Assembly (NCBI RefSeq): GCF_000373985.1
Contig: NZ_KB893057.1
Coordinates: forward strand, 1-64,000
DNA: 64,000 nucleotides
Source of the DNA: Desulfobacter curvatus DSM 3379
Lineage (GTDB): Bacteria > Desulfobacterota > Desulfobacteria > Desulfobacterales > Desulfobacteraceae
Direction of reading: 5' to 3'
Under the pieces are notes generated by a model, which saw nothing but the letters and a program-made list of their open reading frames with translations, was not told where the DNA came from and did no database searches. Each line of letters starts with the position of its first letter. Positions within the stretch are counted from its first letter, which is position 1. Made by a program: the position numbers and the translations under genes. This document shows, one piece after another, positions 33,655-43,222 of the stretch.

Positions 33655-35382
33655 ATGTCACAAATTTTAAGAATTAACACCAGGGAAAAAACGTATTCAT
33701 TTGAAACACCGGCTGAAGAGATTGCAGGGCTTGGCGGACGGGCCCTGACGTCGAAAATGATTTTAAATGAAGTCCCTGCCACATCCCATCCTTTAAGCAA
33801 ATATAACAAACTGGTCTTTGCACCGGGATTGTTGTCGGGTACTCCAGCTGCCAACTCAGGACGGCTTTCAGTGGGCGGAAAATCTCCGTTGACCGGCGGC
33901 ATCAAAGAGAGTAACAGCGGCGGCCTGGTTTCTCAGAAATTGGCCCGGCTTGGGATTAAAGCCTTGGTTTTGGAGGATAAACCCGAGGACGATGCGTTCT
34001 CCATGATTGTTATTAAAAAAGACAGTGTTGAGTTCCTTGCTGCAGACGAGTACGTGGGTGTAAACAACGGCGATATGATCACAAAGCTCTGGGACCGGTT
34101 TGGAAAACGTGTGGCCACTGCAAGTATTGGGGTTGCCGGGGAACAGCGCCTGACAGCCGCATCCATCCACTTTGCCGATCCCAAAGGCCATCCTGGTCGG
34201 GCTGCCGGCCGCGGCGGTCTTGGGGCGGTCATGGGGTCAAAGAAGATCAAAGCCATTGTGGTGGATGACAAAGGTGCAGGGCGTGTAGAGCTTAATGATC
34301 CCGAAGCCTTTAAGGCTGCCAATAAAAAATGGGTGGAACTGCTCACGACCCATCCGGTTTCAGGCCAGGGCCTGCCGGCCTTTGGTACCGCCGTACTGGT
34401 CAATGTTATCAATGAAGCCGGTGCCATGCCGACAAAGAATTTCAGGACCGGACGGTTTGAACATGCCAAGGAGATCAGTGGCGAAGTTCTGGCCGCCAAC
34501 ATTGAAAAGCGCGGCGGGGTTGCAGCCGAAGGGTGTCATCCGGGCTGTGTGATCAAATGTTCCCAGATTTACAATGACAAGGACAACAACTACCTTACCT
34601 CGGGGTTTGAATATGAGACGGTCTGGGCTTTTGGTTCCCACTGTCTGATCAAGGATTTGGATGATATTGCCATGATGGACAGGCTGTGTGACGAGTATGG
34701 CCTGGATACCATTGATACGGGTGTGGCTATGGGTATTGCCATGGAAGGCGGCGTTATCCCTTGGGGAGATGGCAAGGCGGCCATAGAGCTGCTTAAAAAA
34801 GTGGGCACAGGCGATCCCATGGGTAAAATCATTGGAAACGGTGCGGCATTTACAGGCCAGGCCCTGGGCGTTGACCGGGTGCCGGTGGTAAAACGTCAGG
34901 CCCTGCCGGCTTATGACCCAAGGGCGGTCAAAGCTGTGGGTGTCACATATGCCACAACTCCCATGGGCGCGGATCATACCGCAGGATACGGTGTGTGCCA
35001 GAACATTTTAGGTGTAGGCGGTTCCATTGATCCTTTGAAAAAGGACAATAACGTGGAAACCTCCAAGACGCTGCAGATCGCCACCGCAGCCATTGATGCT
35101 GCCGGGTTGTGTCTGTTCGTGGCCTTTCCCATACTTGACAATCCCGAAGGTCTGCAGCTGGTTGTGGATATGATCAATGCCAGATATGGCCTGAGTCTTA
35201 CGACTGATGATGTGGTAAACCTGGGTATTTCCATTCTGAAGGACGAGCTGGAATTTAACCGCCGGGCCGGTTTTACGCCCAAGGATGACCAACTGCCCGA
35301 TATGTTCAAGGAAAAGGTTGCACCGCACAATGTCTCTTGGGATTTCACAGATGAGGAATTGTCTGAAGCCGTAAAATTCTAA
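33655..35382 (+). CDS. aor: Tungsten-type aldehyde:ferredoxin oxidoreductase
   Basis: A 575-residue cytosolic oxidoreductase of the AOR family, which carries a bis-pterin W (or Mo) cofactor and one [4Fe-4S] cluster and interconverts aldehydes and acids with ferredoxin. The N-terminal LGGRALTSKMIL, GLLSGTPAANSGRLSVGGKSP and GRAAGRGGLGAVMGSKKIKAI are pterin-binding segments. Cys294, Cys298, Cys302 and Cys486 (GCHPGCVIKC and GLCLF) would hold the cluster. The Cys spacing is C-x3-C-x3-C, as in several bacterial members rather than the archaeal C-x2-C-x3-C. AAGGAG lies upstream of the ATG. Three cofactor-related genes follow. The physiological aldehyde is unknown. Confidence 0.92.
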   Translation: MSQILRINTREKTYSFETPAEEIAGLGGRALTSKMILNEVPATSHPLSKYNKLVFAPGLLSGTPAANSGRLSVGGKSPLTGGIKESNSGGLVSQKLARLGIKALVLEDKPEDDAFSMIVIKKDSVEFLAADEYVGVNNGDMITKLWDRFGKRVATASIGVAGEQRLTAASIHFADPKGHPGRAAGRGGLGAVMGSKKIKAIVVDDKGAGRVELNDPEAFKAANKKWVELLTTHPVSGQGLPAFGTAVLVNVINEAGAMPTKNFRTGRFEHAKEISGEVLAANIEKRGGVAAEGCHPGCVIKCSQIYNDKDNNYLTSGFEYETVWAFGSHCLIKDLDDIAMMDRLCDEYGLDTIDTGVAMGIAMEGGVIPWGDGKAAIELLKKVGTGDPMGKIIGNGAAFTGQALGVDRVPVVKRQALPAYDPRAVKAVGVTYATTPMGADHTAGYGVCQNILGVGGSIDPLKKDNNVETSKTLQIATAAIDAAGLCLFVAFPILDNPEGLQLVVDMINARYGLSLTTDDVVNLGISILKDELEFNRRAGFTPKDDQLPDMFKEKVAPHNVSWDFTDEELSEAVKF

Positions 35383-35464
35383 TTTGTGTTTTAACCGTTT
35401 GTTTTCCGGGGCAGTGCCGCGTGCGGGCTGCTCCGGTGTTTTTTTATGCAATGCCGGAGATTAC

Positions 35465-35794
35465 ATGGGCTCTATACTATTTAATGCGTTTTCATTTCTG
35501 CAGAAAAAACTTAAAGCGCAAAATATTCCTTGTGTAGATGCGGTTCTTGATTTAGATGATGGTCAATGTGTACAGGATATTTTAGACGGTCTGGGAATCG
35601 CCCCCCAGGAGATTGAAGGGGTTTTTGTTAACGGGAAGATCGCACCCCTTGACACACTGCTTCATGACGGAGACCGGATCGCGGCCCTGCCGCCCGGTAC
35701 CCCCGGGCCATACCGGCTTCTCTTGGGGCTTGTCTCTTCCCCAAACAAAGAATCGGATAAAAAATCAGACAAAAAAACGGACAGCATGAAATGA
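35465..35794 (+). CDS. Beta-grasp (MoaD/ThiS-like) protein lacking a C-terminal GG
   Basis: A 109-residue protein. It reads like a ThiS/MoaD ubiquitin-fold (VQDILDGLGIAPQEIEGVFVNGKIAPLDTLLHDGDRIAALPPG), but where the sulfur-carrier Gly-Gly tail should end the protein it continues as TPGPYRLLLGLVSS plus a Lys/Asp/Ser-rich tail. It therefore cannot be adenylated in the usual way unless processed. ATG at 35465 follows GGAG; a longer frame from 35384 lacks a ribosome site. It overlaps the next gene by four bases. Likely role: an accessory or scaffold in cofactor assembly for the oxidoreductase. Confidence 0.72.
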   Translation: MGSILFNAFSFLQKKLKAQNIPCVDAVLDLDDGQCVQDILDGLGIAPQEIEGVFVNGKIAPLDTLLHDGDRIAALPPGTPGPYRLLLGLVSSPNKESDKKSDKKTDSMK

Positions 35795-36030
35795 AAATCG
35801 AAATCAGGCTTTTTGCCACCCTTGCCTCCTATGCCGACCATGGGGATATGGATTCCGACGGTTGTCTCAGTTTTGACGGACCTGCCACGATACGGGATGC
35901 GGCCCGGCGTTTAGGTGTTCCTGAACAGGATATTAAGCTGGTGTTTCTCAATGGGGTTGGCGCATCCCTGGATTCCTCCCTGAAAGACAAGGACCGTGTG
36001 GGGATTTTTCCCCCAATTGGAGGCGGATGA
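35791..36030 (+). CDS. MoaD/ThiS-family sulfur-carrier protein
   Basis: A 79-residue ubiquitin-fold protein ending in PPIGGG, the tail that an E1 enzyme adenylates and that then carries sulfur as a thiocarboxylate. Core motifs include MKIEIRLFATLASYA and LVFLNGVGASLDSSLKDKDRVGIFPP. MoaD-like proteins deliver sulfur for the dithiolene of the pterin cofactor. Position between an AOR gene and an E1-like gene argues for a dedicated role in tungstopterin synthesis. Overlaps both neighbours by four bases. Confidence 0.88.
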   Translation: MKIEIRLFATLASYADHGDMDSDGCLSFDGPATIRDAARRLGVPEQDIKLVFLNGVGASLDSSLKDKDRVGIFPPIGGG

Positions 36031-36872
36031 TGCCAAAGGATCATTCACTGGAATCCAGGGCCCGTACTGAAAAAGACTGCCAAGGGAAGCGTTTCCGCGT
36101 TATTTCCGATCAGGATCTGTGGGAACTGGCTGATATCTTGAACATCCCCTTGCATCAGGTGTATCTGCAAAGCATGGAAAAGGGTATTTTACCCTTACGT
36201 TATTTTCGCAACATGCCTTCCATCACTTTAAAAGAGCAGATCATCCTGCAAACGTCCCAAGTGGCCGTGGTCGGGGCAGGGGGCCTTGGGGGGCGTGTTA
36301 TAGAAGGGCTTTCCCGTTTGGGTGTCGGCGCGCTACACATTTTTGATCCGGATTTTTTTGATGAAACCAATCTCAACCGTCAGATTTTTGCGGACCAAAA
36401 TAGTCTGGGCAACCCCAAGGTCGAAGTGGTGCAGGAGTGCTGCCGGCTGATCAATCCTACTGTACGGATTACTGCTCATCGGATTGCGGTGACGGATCAA
36501 AATCAGGATGACCTGTTTGCAGATGTCCAGGTGATTGTTGATGCCCTTGATACGCCGGGTGACAGATTGACCCTGGCTGCAATTGCCGGCAAATGCCGGT
36601 TACCCCTGGTGCATGGGGCCGTTGCCGGATTTGGGGGGCGTGTGATGGTCATCCAGCCCCTGGATGGGCGCATGGAAATGCTCTATGGCGGCCAGGAAGA
36701 GGCCCGTTCCGCCGAACACCTTTTAGGTACGCCGGTCCTGTCTCCGGCACTTGTTGCATCCTTTCAGATGATGGCTGTGCTTAATATCCTTCTTGGAAAA
36801 AATCAGTCCAGGGACAGCCGGATGGTCTATATGGATATGGAGAAACCATCCCTGGATCTTTTTGAATTATAG
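36027..36872 (+). CDS. ThiF/MoeB/HesA-family E1-like adenylyltransferase
   Basis: A 281-residue protein. An N-terminal 75-residue extension precedes the nucleotide-binding fold VAVVGAGGLGGRVIEGLSRLGVG (near 80-100), with IFDPDFFDETNLNRQIFAD holding the Asp and Arg residues that bind ATP. These proteins adenylate the C-terminal Gly of MoaD/ThiS partners. The two CxxC zinc pairs typical of MoeB, and the ThiF catalytic Cys region, are not seen in the second half (MLYGGQEEARSAEHLLGTPVL). It is a compact form, likely specific for the preceding carrier protein. The gene ends ten bases from the convergent mutase gene. Confidence 0.87.
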   Translation: MMPKDHSLESRARTEKDCQGKRFRVISDQDLWELADILNIPLHQVYLQSMEKGILPLRYFRNMPSITLKEQIILQTSQVAVVGAGGLGGRVIEGLSRLGVGALHIFDPDFFDETNLNRQIFADQNSLGNPKVEVVQECCRLINPTVRITAHRIAVTDQNQDDLFADVQVIVDALDTPGDRLTLAAIAGKCRLPLVHGAVAGFGGRVMVIQPLDGRMEMLYGGQEEARSAEHLLGTPVLSPALVASFQMMAVLNILLGKNQSRDSRMVYMDMEKPSLDLFEL

Positions 36873-36882
36873 AATCAGTTAT

Positions 36883-39800
36883 CTACATATTCCGTCTGTA
36901 TTTCCCACCTACTTCATATAAGGCGTTTGTCATGGTTCCCAGGCTGCAGACACGGACGGCCTTCATCAGCTGTTCAAACATATTACCCGAACCTAAGGCC
37001 GTTTGCTTTAAATCCCCAACAGCTTCTTTAACCTCTTTTTTATGCCTCTCTTTAAAAGCGTTTAATCGATTCAGCTGGGAATCTTTCTGCGCTGTTGTGG
37101 ACCTGGACAATTCCAGGTGGTCGGCCGTCTCTTCATAGTCGGCATCCGGATCAGTAAATGTGTTGACCCCGATAATCGGATATTTTCCGCTATGTTTAAG
37201 ATATTCGTAATAGATGGATTCTTCCTGGATTTTTCCCCGCTGATACCCGGTTTCCATGGCTCCCATCACTCCGCCCCGCTGGGTGATGCGGTCAAACTCC
37301 GAAAGGACGGCCTCCTCAACAAGATCTGTCAGTTCGTCCACGATAAAACTGCCCTGCAGCGGATTTTCATTTTTGGCAAGTCCCCATTCCCGGTTGACGA
37401 TCAGTTGAATGGCTAGGGCTCTTCTTACCGATTCGGCAGAAGGGGTCGTGATGGCCTCGTCAAACGCATTGGTGTGCAGACTGTTGCAATTATCGTATAT
37501 GGCGCACAGCCCCTGGAGGGTGGTACGGATATCATTGAATTGAATTTCCTGACTGTGCAGGGATCTCCCCGATGTCTGGATATGATACTTCAGTTTCTGG
37601 GATTTTTCGCTTGCTTTGTATTTATACTTCATGGCAAGTGCCCATATCCGCCTGGCGACCCGGCCGATGACGGTATATTCCGGGTCCATTCCATTTGAAA
37701 AGAAAAAGGATAGGGACGGTGCAAAATCGTCAATATCCATCCCCCTTGATAAATAATACTCCACATAGGTGAAACCGTTGGCCAGCGTCAATGCCAGCTG
37801 GGTGATGGGGTTAGCCCCGGCCTCGGCAATGTGATAGCCTGAAATGGACACCGAATAAAAATTACGGACCTGATGATCGATAAAATACTGCTGGATGTCC
37901 CCCATCATTCTCAAGGCAAATTCAATGGAAAAGATGCAGGTGTTCTGTCCCTGGTCTTCTTTGAGGATATCTGCCTGGACCGTTCCCCGTACATTTGACA
38001 GGGCATACTGCCGGATTGTTGCCGCTTCGTCTTTTGAGGGCGCACGCCCATGCTCTTTTTTAAACTTTTCCGTCTGCTGATCTATGGCGGTATTTAAAAA
38101 CATGGCCAGGATCATGGGGGCGGGCCCGTTGATGGTCATGGAAACAGAGGTATTGGGCGCACAAAGATCAAACCCGTCATATAACACCTTTACATCATCC
38201 ACGGTACAGATGCTGACCCCGGATGTACCGATTTTACCGTAGATATCCGGCCGGATATCCGGATCAAAGCCGTACAGAGTCACTGAATCAAACGCAGTGG
38301 ACAGGCGCTTGGCCGGGTATTCAGCGGACAGCAGCTTGAACCTTTTGTTGGTATCTTCAGGGCCACCCTCCCCGGCAAACATCCGGGTCGGATCTTCATC
38401 TGACCGCTTTAACGGAAAGACGCCGGCGGTATACGGAAAAAACCCTGCAAAATTTTCTTTTCTGACCCATTTATACTGTTCTGCCGGATCATCAAACCGC
38501 GGGATTGAAATCCTTGGGATCTTTGAATGGGACAGGGACTGTGTAAACAGCGGGGCCCTGAATTCTCTGCCGCGTACCTGATAGACCAGCTCCTCCTGTT
38601 GATATTGGGTTTTCCTGTCGTTGAATTCATCAATGGCCCGGTCGGTTTCCGAATTAACCCCGGCGGCCGCATCATCGACGGCTTTTTTAAGTTCCGCCAG
38701 TAGATCCTGGGACGAAAGCTCATCCCTGCTTTCAAATATCTTCAGGGTATACATCAGGTGCTCTCGGCTTCGAACCGCCTTGGCCTGGATTTTGGTCGTT
38801 TCGTGGTACCCCCGGATGGTATCTGCGATTTCAGAAAGATATCGTACACGGTCACCGGGAATGATAATAGTTTTGGAAGAAGACTCCTTTTTATCCGTTT
38901 TCGGAAGGCATGATTTATACTGGATCTGTGTTTTGTTCTCTATCAAATTCAGCAGACCATGATAAAAAGCGGTAATCCCGTCATCATTGAATTTAGAGGC
39001 AATTGTGCCAAATACCGGCATTGCGTCCGGTGACTGGTCAAAGGCTTTCCGGTTTCGCTGGACCTGTTTTCTGATATCTCGAAGCGCATCTTCGCTACCT
39101 TTTTTTTCGTATTTATTGAGTACCACCATATCCGCATAATCCAGCATGTCGATCTTTTCCAGTTGGGATGGTGCCCCGAAATCCGCAGTCATGATATAAA
39201 CGGACAGGTCCACCAGATCCACGATTCTTGAATCACCTTGTCCGATACCGGCGGTTTCCACAATAATGATATCAAATCCCGCCGCCTTGACCACATTAAC
39301 GGCATCCGGCAATACCTCCGGCAACTCTGTCTGTGACCGGCGGGTGGCAAGGGATCGCATATAAACCCGGTTGTTTTCAATGGCGTTCATCCGTATCCGG
39401 TCTCCAAGTAAGGCTCCCCCTGTTTTTCTTCTTGAAGGGTCGCAGGAGATCACGGCAATGTGAATATCCGGAAAATCATGAAGGAACCGGGTGATTAATT
39501 CGTCGGCAAAAGAGGATTTGCCGGCACCGCCGGTGCCGGTCAGGCCGATTACCGGGACTTTTATGTCGGCGGCAGCCGTTTTTATCTTGGATAATGTCAG
39601 ATCCTGTCGATCCCCGGCAGATTCGGATTGTTCCTGTACTGCTGTGATAAACCGGGCCGTCATGGCAGGATTATGGACATTCAAAAGTTTCAGATCAAGT
39701 TGGTCCGGATTTACCGGCGGTTCGTCCATTTTTTCCAGCATATCGTTAATCATGCCCTGGAGCCCCATTTTGCTGCCGTCTTCCGGGGAATAAATCCGGG

Positions 39801-40158
39801 CCACCCCATAATCGTGCAGTTGTCTTATCTCCGAGGGGATAATCACGCCACCGCCGCCGCCAAAGACCTTGATATGGGAAGCATTATTTTCCTTTAAAAG
39901 ATCCACAATATATTTAAAGTACTCAATATGTCCGCCCTGATAACTGGAAACCGCGACGCCCTGGGCATCTTCCTGTATGGCTGCATTCACGATTTCACCG
40001 GCAGATCGATTATGCCCGATGTGGACGACCTCGGCACCGGAATCCTGCAGAATTCTTCTCATGATATTGATGGCTGCGTCATGGCCGTCAAACAGGGACG
40101 TGGCCGTAACAACCTTAATGGAATGTCTTGGGGTGTAAACTTCGATCTTTGTGTTCAT
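36883..40158 (-). CDS. icmF: Fused isobutyryl-CoA mutase with G-protein chaperone (IcmF)
   Basis: A 1091-residue B12-dependent mutase of acyl-CoA carbon skeletons. Domain order: B12-binding (DGHD with His26, then GAEVVHIGHNRSAGEIV), a MeaB-like GTPase (Walker A GLTGTGGAGKSS near 206-216; Walker B-like IIIVETAGIGQGD) and the large mutase barrel from about 530 on. The substrate region FFPYTAGVFPLKR near 573-585 has Phe where methylmalonyl-CoA mutase has Tyr, matching isobutyryl-type fused mutases. Isobutyryl-CoA/n-butyryl-CoA interconversion is the expected reaction, pivalyl-type activity being possible. AAGGAAGG precedes the ATG. It is transcribed toward the AOR operon and may serve branched-chain acid metabolism. 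Confidence 0.92.
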   Translation of the reverse strand: MNTKIEVYTPRHSIKVVTATSLFDGHDAAINIMRRILQDSGAEVVHIGHNRSAGEIVNAAIQEDAQGVAVSSYQGGHIEYFKYIVDLLKENNASHIKVFGGGGGVIIPSEIRQLHDYGVARIYSPEDGSKMGLQGMINDMLEKMDEPPVNPDQLDLKLLNVHNPAMTARFITAVQEQSESAGDRQDLTLSKIKTAAADIKVPVIGLTGTGGAGKSSFADELITRFLHDFPDIHIAVISCDPSRRKTGGALLGDRIRMNAIENNRVYMRSLATRRSQTELPEVLPDAVNVVKAAGFDIIIVETAGIGQGDSRIVDLVDLSVYIMTADFGAPSQLEKIDMLDYADMVVLNKYEKKGSEDALRDIRKQVQRNRKAFDQSPDAMPVFGTIASKFNDDGITAFYHGLLNLIENKTQIQYKSCLPKTDKKESSSKTIIIPGDRVRYLSEIADTIRGYHETTKIQAKAVRSREHLMYTLKIFESRDELSSQDLLAELKKAVDDAAAGVNSETDRAIDEFNDRKTQYQQEELVYQVRGREFRAPLFTQSLSHSKIPRISIPRFDDPAEQYKWVRKENFAGFFPYTAGVFPLKRSDEDPTRMFAGEGGPEDTNKRFKLLSAEYPAKRLSTAFDSVTLYGFDPDIRPDIYGKIGTSGVSICTVDDVKVLYDGFDLCAPNTSVSMTINGPAPMILAMFLNTAIDQQTEKFKKEHGRAPSKDEAATIRQYALSNVRGTVQADILKEDQGQNTCIFSIEFALRMMGDIQQYFIDHQVRNFYSVSISGYHIAEAGANPITQLALTLANGFTYVEYYLSRGMDIDDFAPSLSFFFSNGMDPEYTVIGRVARRIWALAMKYKYKASEKSQKLKYHIQTSGRSLHSQEIQFNDIRTTLQGLCAIYDNCNSLHTNAFDEAITTPSAESVRRALAIQLIVNREWGLAKNENPLQGSFIVDELTDLVEEAVLSEFDRITQRGGVMGAMETGYQRGKIQEESIYYEYLKHSGKYPIIGVNTFTDPDADYEETADHLELSRSTTAQKDSQLNRLNAFKERHKKEVKEAVGDLKQTALGSGNMFEQLMKAVRVCSLGTMTNALYEVGGKYRRNM

Positions 40159-40352
40159 AACACCTTCCTTTCTGACCGTTGAAATGATTATTTCAGAACT
40201 AATTAAAAGAAAAATCGGGCGTTACAGTATTAAATTAAGGATAGGAAGATAGAATCGTTCTTTTTTAAAGCAAAAATATAACAAAGAATAAAAAGATTAT
40301 CAAGAGCCTGAAATACGGTCCTAAACGGGTACGACCACAACAGGTTGGGGAA

Positions 40353-40382
40353 TAGGGAAAATCTTATAATAGATTTTCCCTA
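40353..40382. terminator. Twelve-pair hairpin between ftsY and icmF
   Basis: Arms TAGGGAAAATCT (40353-40364) and AGATTTTCCCTA (40371-40382) with loop TATAAT are perfectly complementary. It lies 30 bases beyond the ftsY stop on the minus strand. No T run is seen, so it may be a terminator of atypical form or a binding site. Confidence 0.5.
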
Positions 40383-40411
40383 ATGGACGCTGAGGACTAA
40401 AAAGCCCGCAA

Positions 40412-41566
40412 TCAGTCATCAAACAGCGCATCAATAAATCGTTTTGCATCAAATTCCTGCAGATCTTCTATGGCCTCACCCACACCGATGTAGGCAATGG
40501 GCAGCTTCATGGTGGATGAGACTGCCGCTACAATCCCCCCCTTTGCCGTACCGTCCAGTTTGGAAACACTTATCTGGGTAAGCCCCACGGCCTCGTGGAA
40601 AATCTCCGCTTGGGACAAGGCATTTTGGCCGGTGGTGGCGTCAATGACCATCATGACATCATGGGGGGCCCCCTTGTATTTTTTATCCACGGAACGCTTG
40701 ATTTTCTTTAACTCTTCCATGAGATTTTTCTGGGTGTGCAGCCTGCCTGCCGTGTCAATGAGCACCACATCAACGCCCCTGGCCATGGCTGCTTCAACGG
40801 CATCGTAGGCAACTGCGGCAGGGTCTGCCCCTTCTTTGTGCCGGACAATGTCTGCCCCGGCGCGCTGGGCCCATATTTCAACCTGCTCAATGGCTGCGGC
40901 CCGAAACGTATCTGCCGCTGCAATCAATACTTTTTTGCCTTGGGCTTTATATTTCATGGCAAGTTTGCCGAGTGTGGTGGTTTTGCCGGTTCCGTTCACA
41001 CCCACCATCATGATGACATGGGGTTTGGATACGGATGGGGCAGGGGGCGCTGATTCCTGGAAAAGGGTGATCAACTCCTCTTTTAGCACCTGGCGAAGCT
41101 CATCCCCCGTGGATAGATTGCGGCTTTTTTTCTTGATCCGCTCCATCATCTCCATAGTGATGTCAATGCCGAGGTCAGATGTGACCAAATGTTCTTCTAG
41201 GGTATCAAACAGATCGTCATCTATGGCTTTGGCTGAGGAGAACAGTTCTGTGATATCCGTATTCAAAACCGTCCGGGTTTTGGCCAGACCGGATTTAAGC
41301 TTTGAGAACAGTCCTGTGCTCTCTTGGGTTACAGGCTTTTCTTGAACCGATTCCTGTGTCTGGAGAGCCGGTTCTTCAGGCTGGGCCGGCTCCTGTTCTA
41401 TGTTCGATCCCTTTGCCCCCTCAGATTCATTTGACTGTAAGTCCGGTTCTAAGTCTGATTGCAAAGAAGGTCCCGGTGAACTTGACTCTGCTTCAAACCT
41501 GTTTTCTTCTGAAACGATTTTTGTCTCAGGGGTTTTCTTATTCTTCTTAAAAAAGCTAAATACCAC
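40412..41566 (-). CDS. ftsY: Signal recognition particle receptor FtsY
   Basis: A 384-residue GTPase at the inner face of the membrane that receives SRP-bound ribosomes. An acidic, Glu/Gln/Pro-rich A domain of about 85 residues is followed by the N domain and the SRP-type G domain: GVNGTGKTTTLGKLA (G1), DTFRAAAIEQ, DTAGRLHTQKNLMEEL (G3) and SKLDGTAKGG (G4/G5). The start codon is GTG, set by GAGGAG upstream on the minus strand. It stands alone, without ftsE/ftsX. Confidence 0.95.
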   Translation of the reverse strand: MVFSFFKKNKKTPETKIVSEENRFEAESSSPGPSLQSDLEPDLQSNESEGAKGSNIEQEPAQPEEPALQTQESVQEKPVTQESTGLFSKLKSGLAKTRTVLNTDITELFSSAKAIDDDLFDTLEEHLVTSDLGIDITMEMMERIKKKSRNLSTGDELRQVLKEELITLFQESAPPAPSVSKPHVIMMVGVNGTGKTTTLGKLAMKYKAQGKKVLIAAADTFRAAAIEQVEIWAQRAGADIVRHKEGADPAAVAYDAVEAAMARGVDVVLIDTAGRLHTQKNLMEELKKIKRSVDKKYKGAPHDVMMVIDATTGQNALSQAEIFHEAVGLTQISVSKLDGTAKGGIVAAVSSTMKLPIAYIGVGEAIEDLQEFDAKRFIDALFDD

Positions 41567-41785
41567 CCTTGTGTCTCCTCATTGGGTCTTTATTAATTAT
41601 CTTAATTTGCTGATTTTAAATCCTGATTTGCCAATCGGGTAAAATTCGGGTTAATATGTGGCATCTTTTACAATTTTTAGCAGACGCAATCAAGCCTTGG
41701 GGTCTGTTAAATTAACTTTACTTTCCTTGTCTCACTGGTTAAAAATAATCAACCACTGCAAGTCGTTTAAACTTGGGGATACATT

Positions 41786-43201
41786 ATGGCCGGACAACGC
41801 GACGATAGACCAGACCAATTACAAGCTGAAATAATTAAATTAAGATCCCAGAAGGAGCGTCTGCTTAAAGAACTGGATGCGGTCGAGGCGCAGTATGGAA
41901 ACCTGGATAGCCTTTACAGAAGGTATTTTCCCATTATTTTAGAAGAGCTCTCCCAAGATGGAACGGCATTGGGCAAGGCATGCACCCAGCTGGGTACCGC
42001 CATGCGAAAAAAGGCTTCCCCGGCTAAAATTGAATACATTTTCGGCCAGATCAAGACCGCCATGATCCAGGAAGATGTCGGCCCTGTTGCTGCTAAAAAA
42101 AAGAAAGGTTTTTTTGCTTCTTTTAGAAAAAATTCATCTGAAGATCAGATGCTGGACAATATCAGGCAGAGTTACCAGGATGTGGTGAATCATCTGAAGT
42201 CCAATCTTGATAAAAAATATACCGGAAAATTGGAATCCATCACCACAAATCTGATTAGGATAGAAGACATAATAGATTTTGAAGGGGTTCGGGAAAATAT
42301 TTTTTCCCTTATTTTCAACTATATTTCAGAAACCAGCCAGGACCGGGAAAAGGTAAATGCGTTTATCCGGGATATCGTGGCAAGGATTTTTGAAATTGAA
42401 AAGAGACTGGCCTCTTCCTATGAGCACACAAGCTCTTTGCTTTCTTCAAATCAGGGATTTGAATCCCTTTTAACGGATGAAATGGCCGGGATCAAAAAGT
42501 CATTTGATGTGGCTGAAAGCCTAGATGATTTACGGGCAAAGATTTCCACGGGGCTTTCTTCCATTGAAAAGGCATTGCAAAAAAAACAGAAGGTGGACCA
42601 GGCCATCAGTCAACTGGCTAAAAAAAGCAAGAACTCCTTTACCTCGGGATTTGCAAAACTCAAGCAGGAACTGCATGCAGCTACAAAATATTCCGAAGAG
42701 CTGGAGAAAAAACTCAACGAGGATCAGCTGACCGGTGCCAAAAACCGCAGGGCCTATGATAAGAAAATTGAAGAGGAGATGGACCGGTTTCTGCGGTATA
42801 ATAATATTTTTTCCCTTTTGATCATTGACGCGGATAAATTCAAAGATATCAATGATACCTATGGGCACGCCATTGGTGACAGATGTCTGCAGGAAATTAT
42901 TAAACGGACCCGGCCTTTATTAAGAAAAAGTGATATGCTGGCCCGGTATGGCGGCGAAGAGTTTGTCGTCATTATGCCCGAGACCGATGTCGACGGCGCA
43001 ATGACGGCTGCGGAGAAAATCCGCCAGACCATAGAAAAAATTGAATTTCTTTATAAAGAGGAGACTGTTCGGGTTACGGTCAGCATTGGCGTTTCCTGCA
43101 TCAAGGAAGGAGATAAGTCTCCAACGGATTTATTTGAACGGGCGGATATGGCTGTATACAAGGCAAAAGAAAATGGTCGAAATCAGGTTATGGCACAGTA
43201 A
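41786..43201 (+). CDS. Cytosolic diguanylate cyclase (GGDEF) with coiled-coil N-terminus
   Basis: A 471-residue protein with no membrane segment. The first 300 residues are charged and helical, with coiled coils at about 8-35 and 275-310 (EIIKLRSQKERLLKELDAVE, AATKYSEELEKKLNE). The GGDEF domain follows: DQLTGAKNRRAYDKKI, FSLLIIDADKFKDINDTYGHAIGD, then the active-site YGGEEF. An inhibitory RxxD site is not obvious. It should make cyclic di-GMP; the N-terminal input is unknown. It lies 21 bases before the phosphofructokinase gene. Confidence 0.88.
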   Translation: MAGQRDDRPDQLQAEIIKLRSQKERLLKELDAVEAQYGNLDSLYRRYFPIILEELSQDGTALGKACTQLGTAMRKKASPAKIEYIFGQIKTAMIQEDVGPVAAKKKKGFFASFRKNSSEDQMLDNIRQSYQDVVNHLKSNLDKKYTGKLESITTNLIRIEDIIDFEGVRENIFSLIFNYISETSQDREKVNAFIRDIVARIFEIEKRLASSYEHTSSLLSSNQGFESLLTDEMAGIKKSFDVAESLDDLRAKISTGLSSIEKALQKKQKVDQAISQLAKKSKNSFTSGFAKLKQELHAATKYSEELEKKLNEDQLTGAKNRRAYDKKIEEEMDRFLRYNNIFSLLIIDADKFKDINDTYGHAIGDRCLQEIIKRTRPLLRKSDMLARYGGEEFVVIMPETDVDGAMTAAEKIRQTIEKIEFLYKEETVRVTVSIGVSCIKEGDKSPTDLFERADMAVYKAKENGRNQVMAQ

Positions 43202-43222
43202 ACAAATGAATCTGGAGTAATA

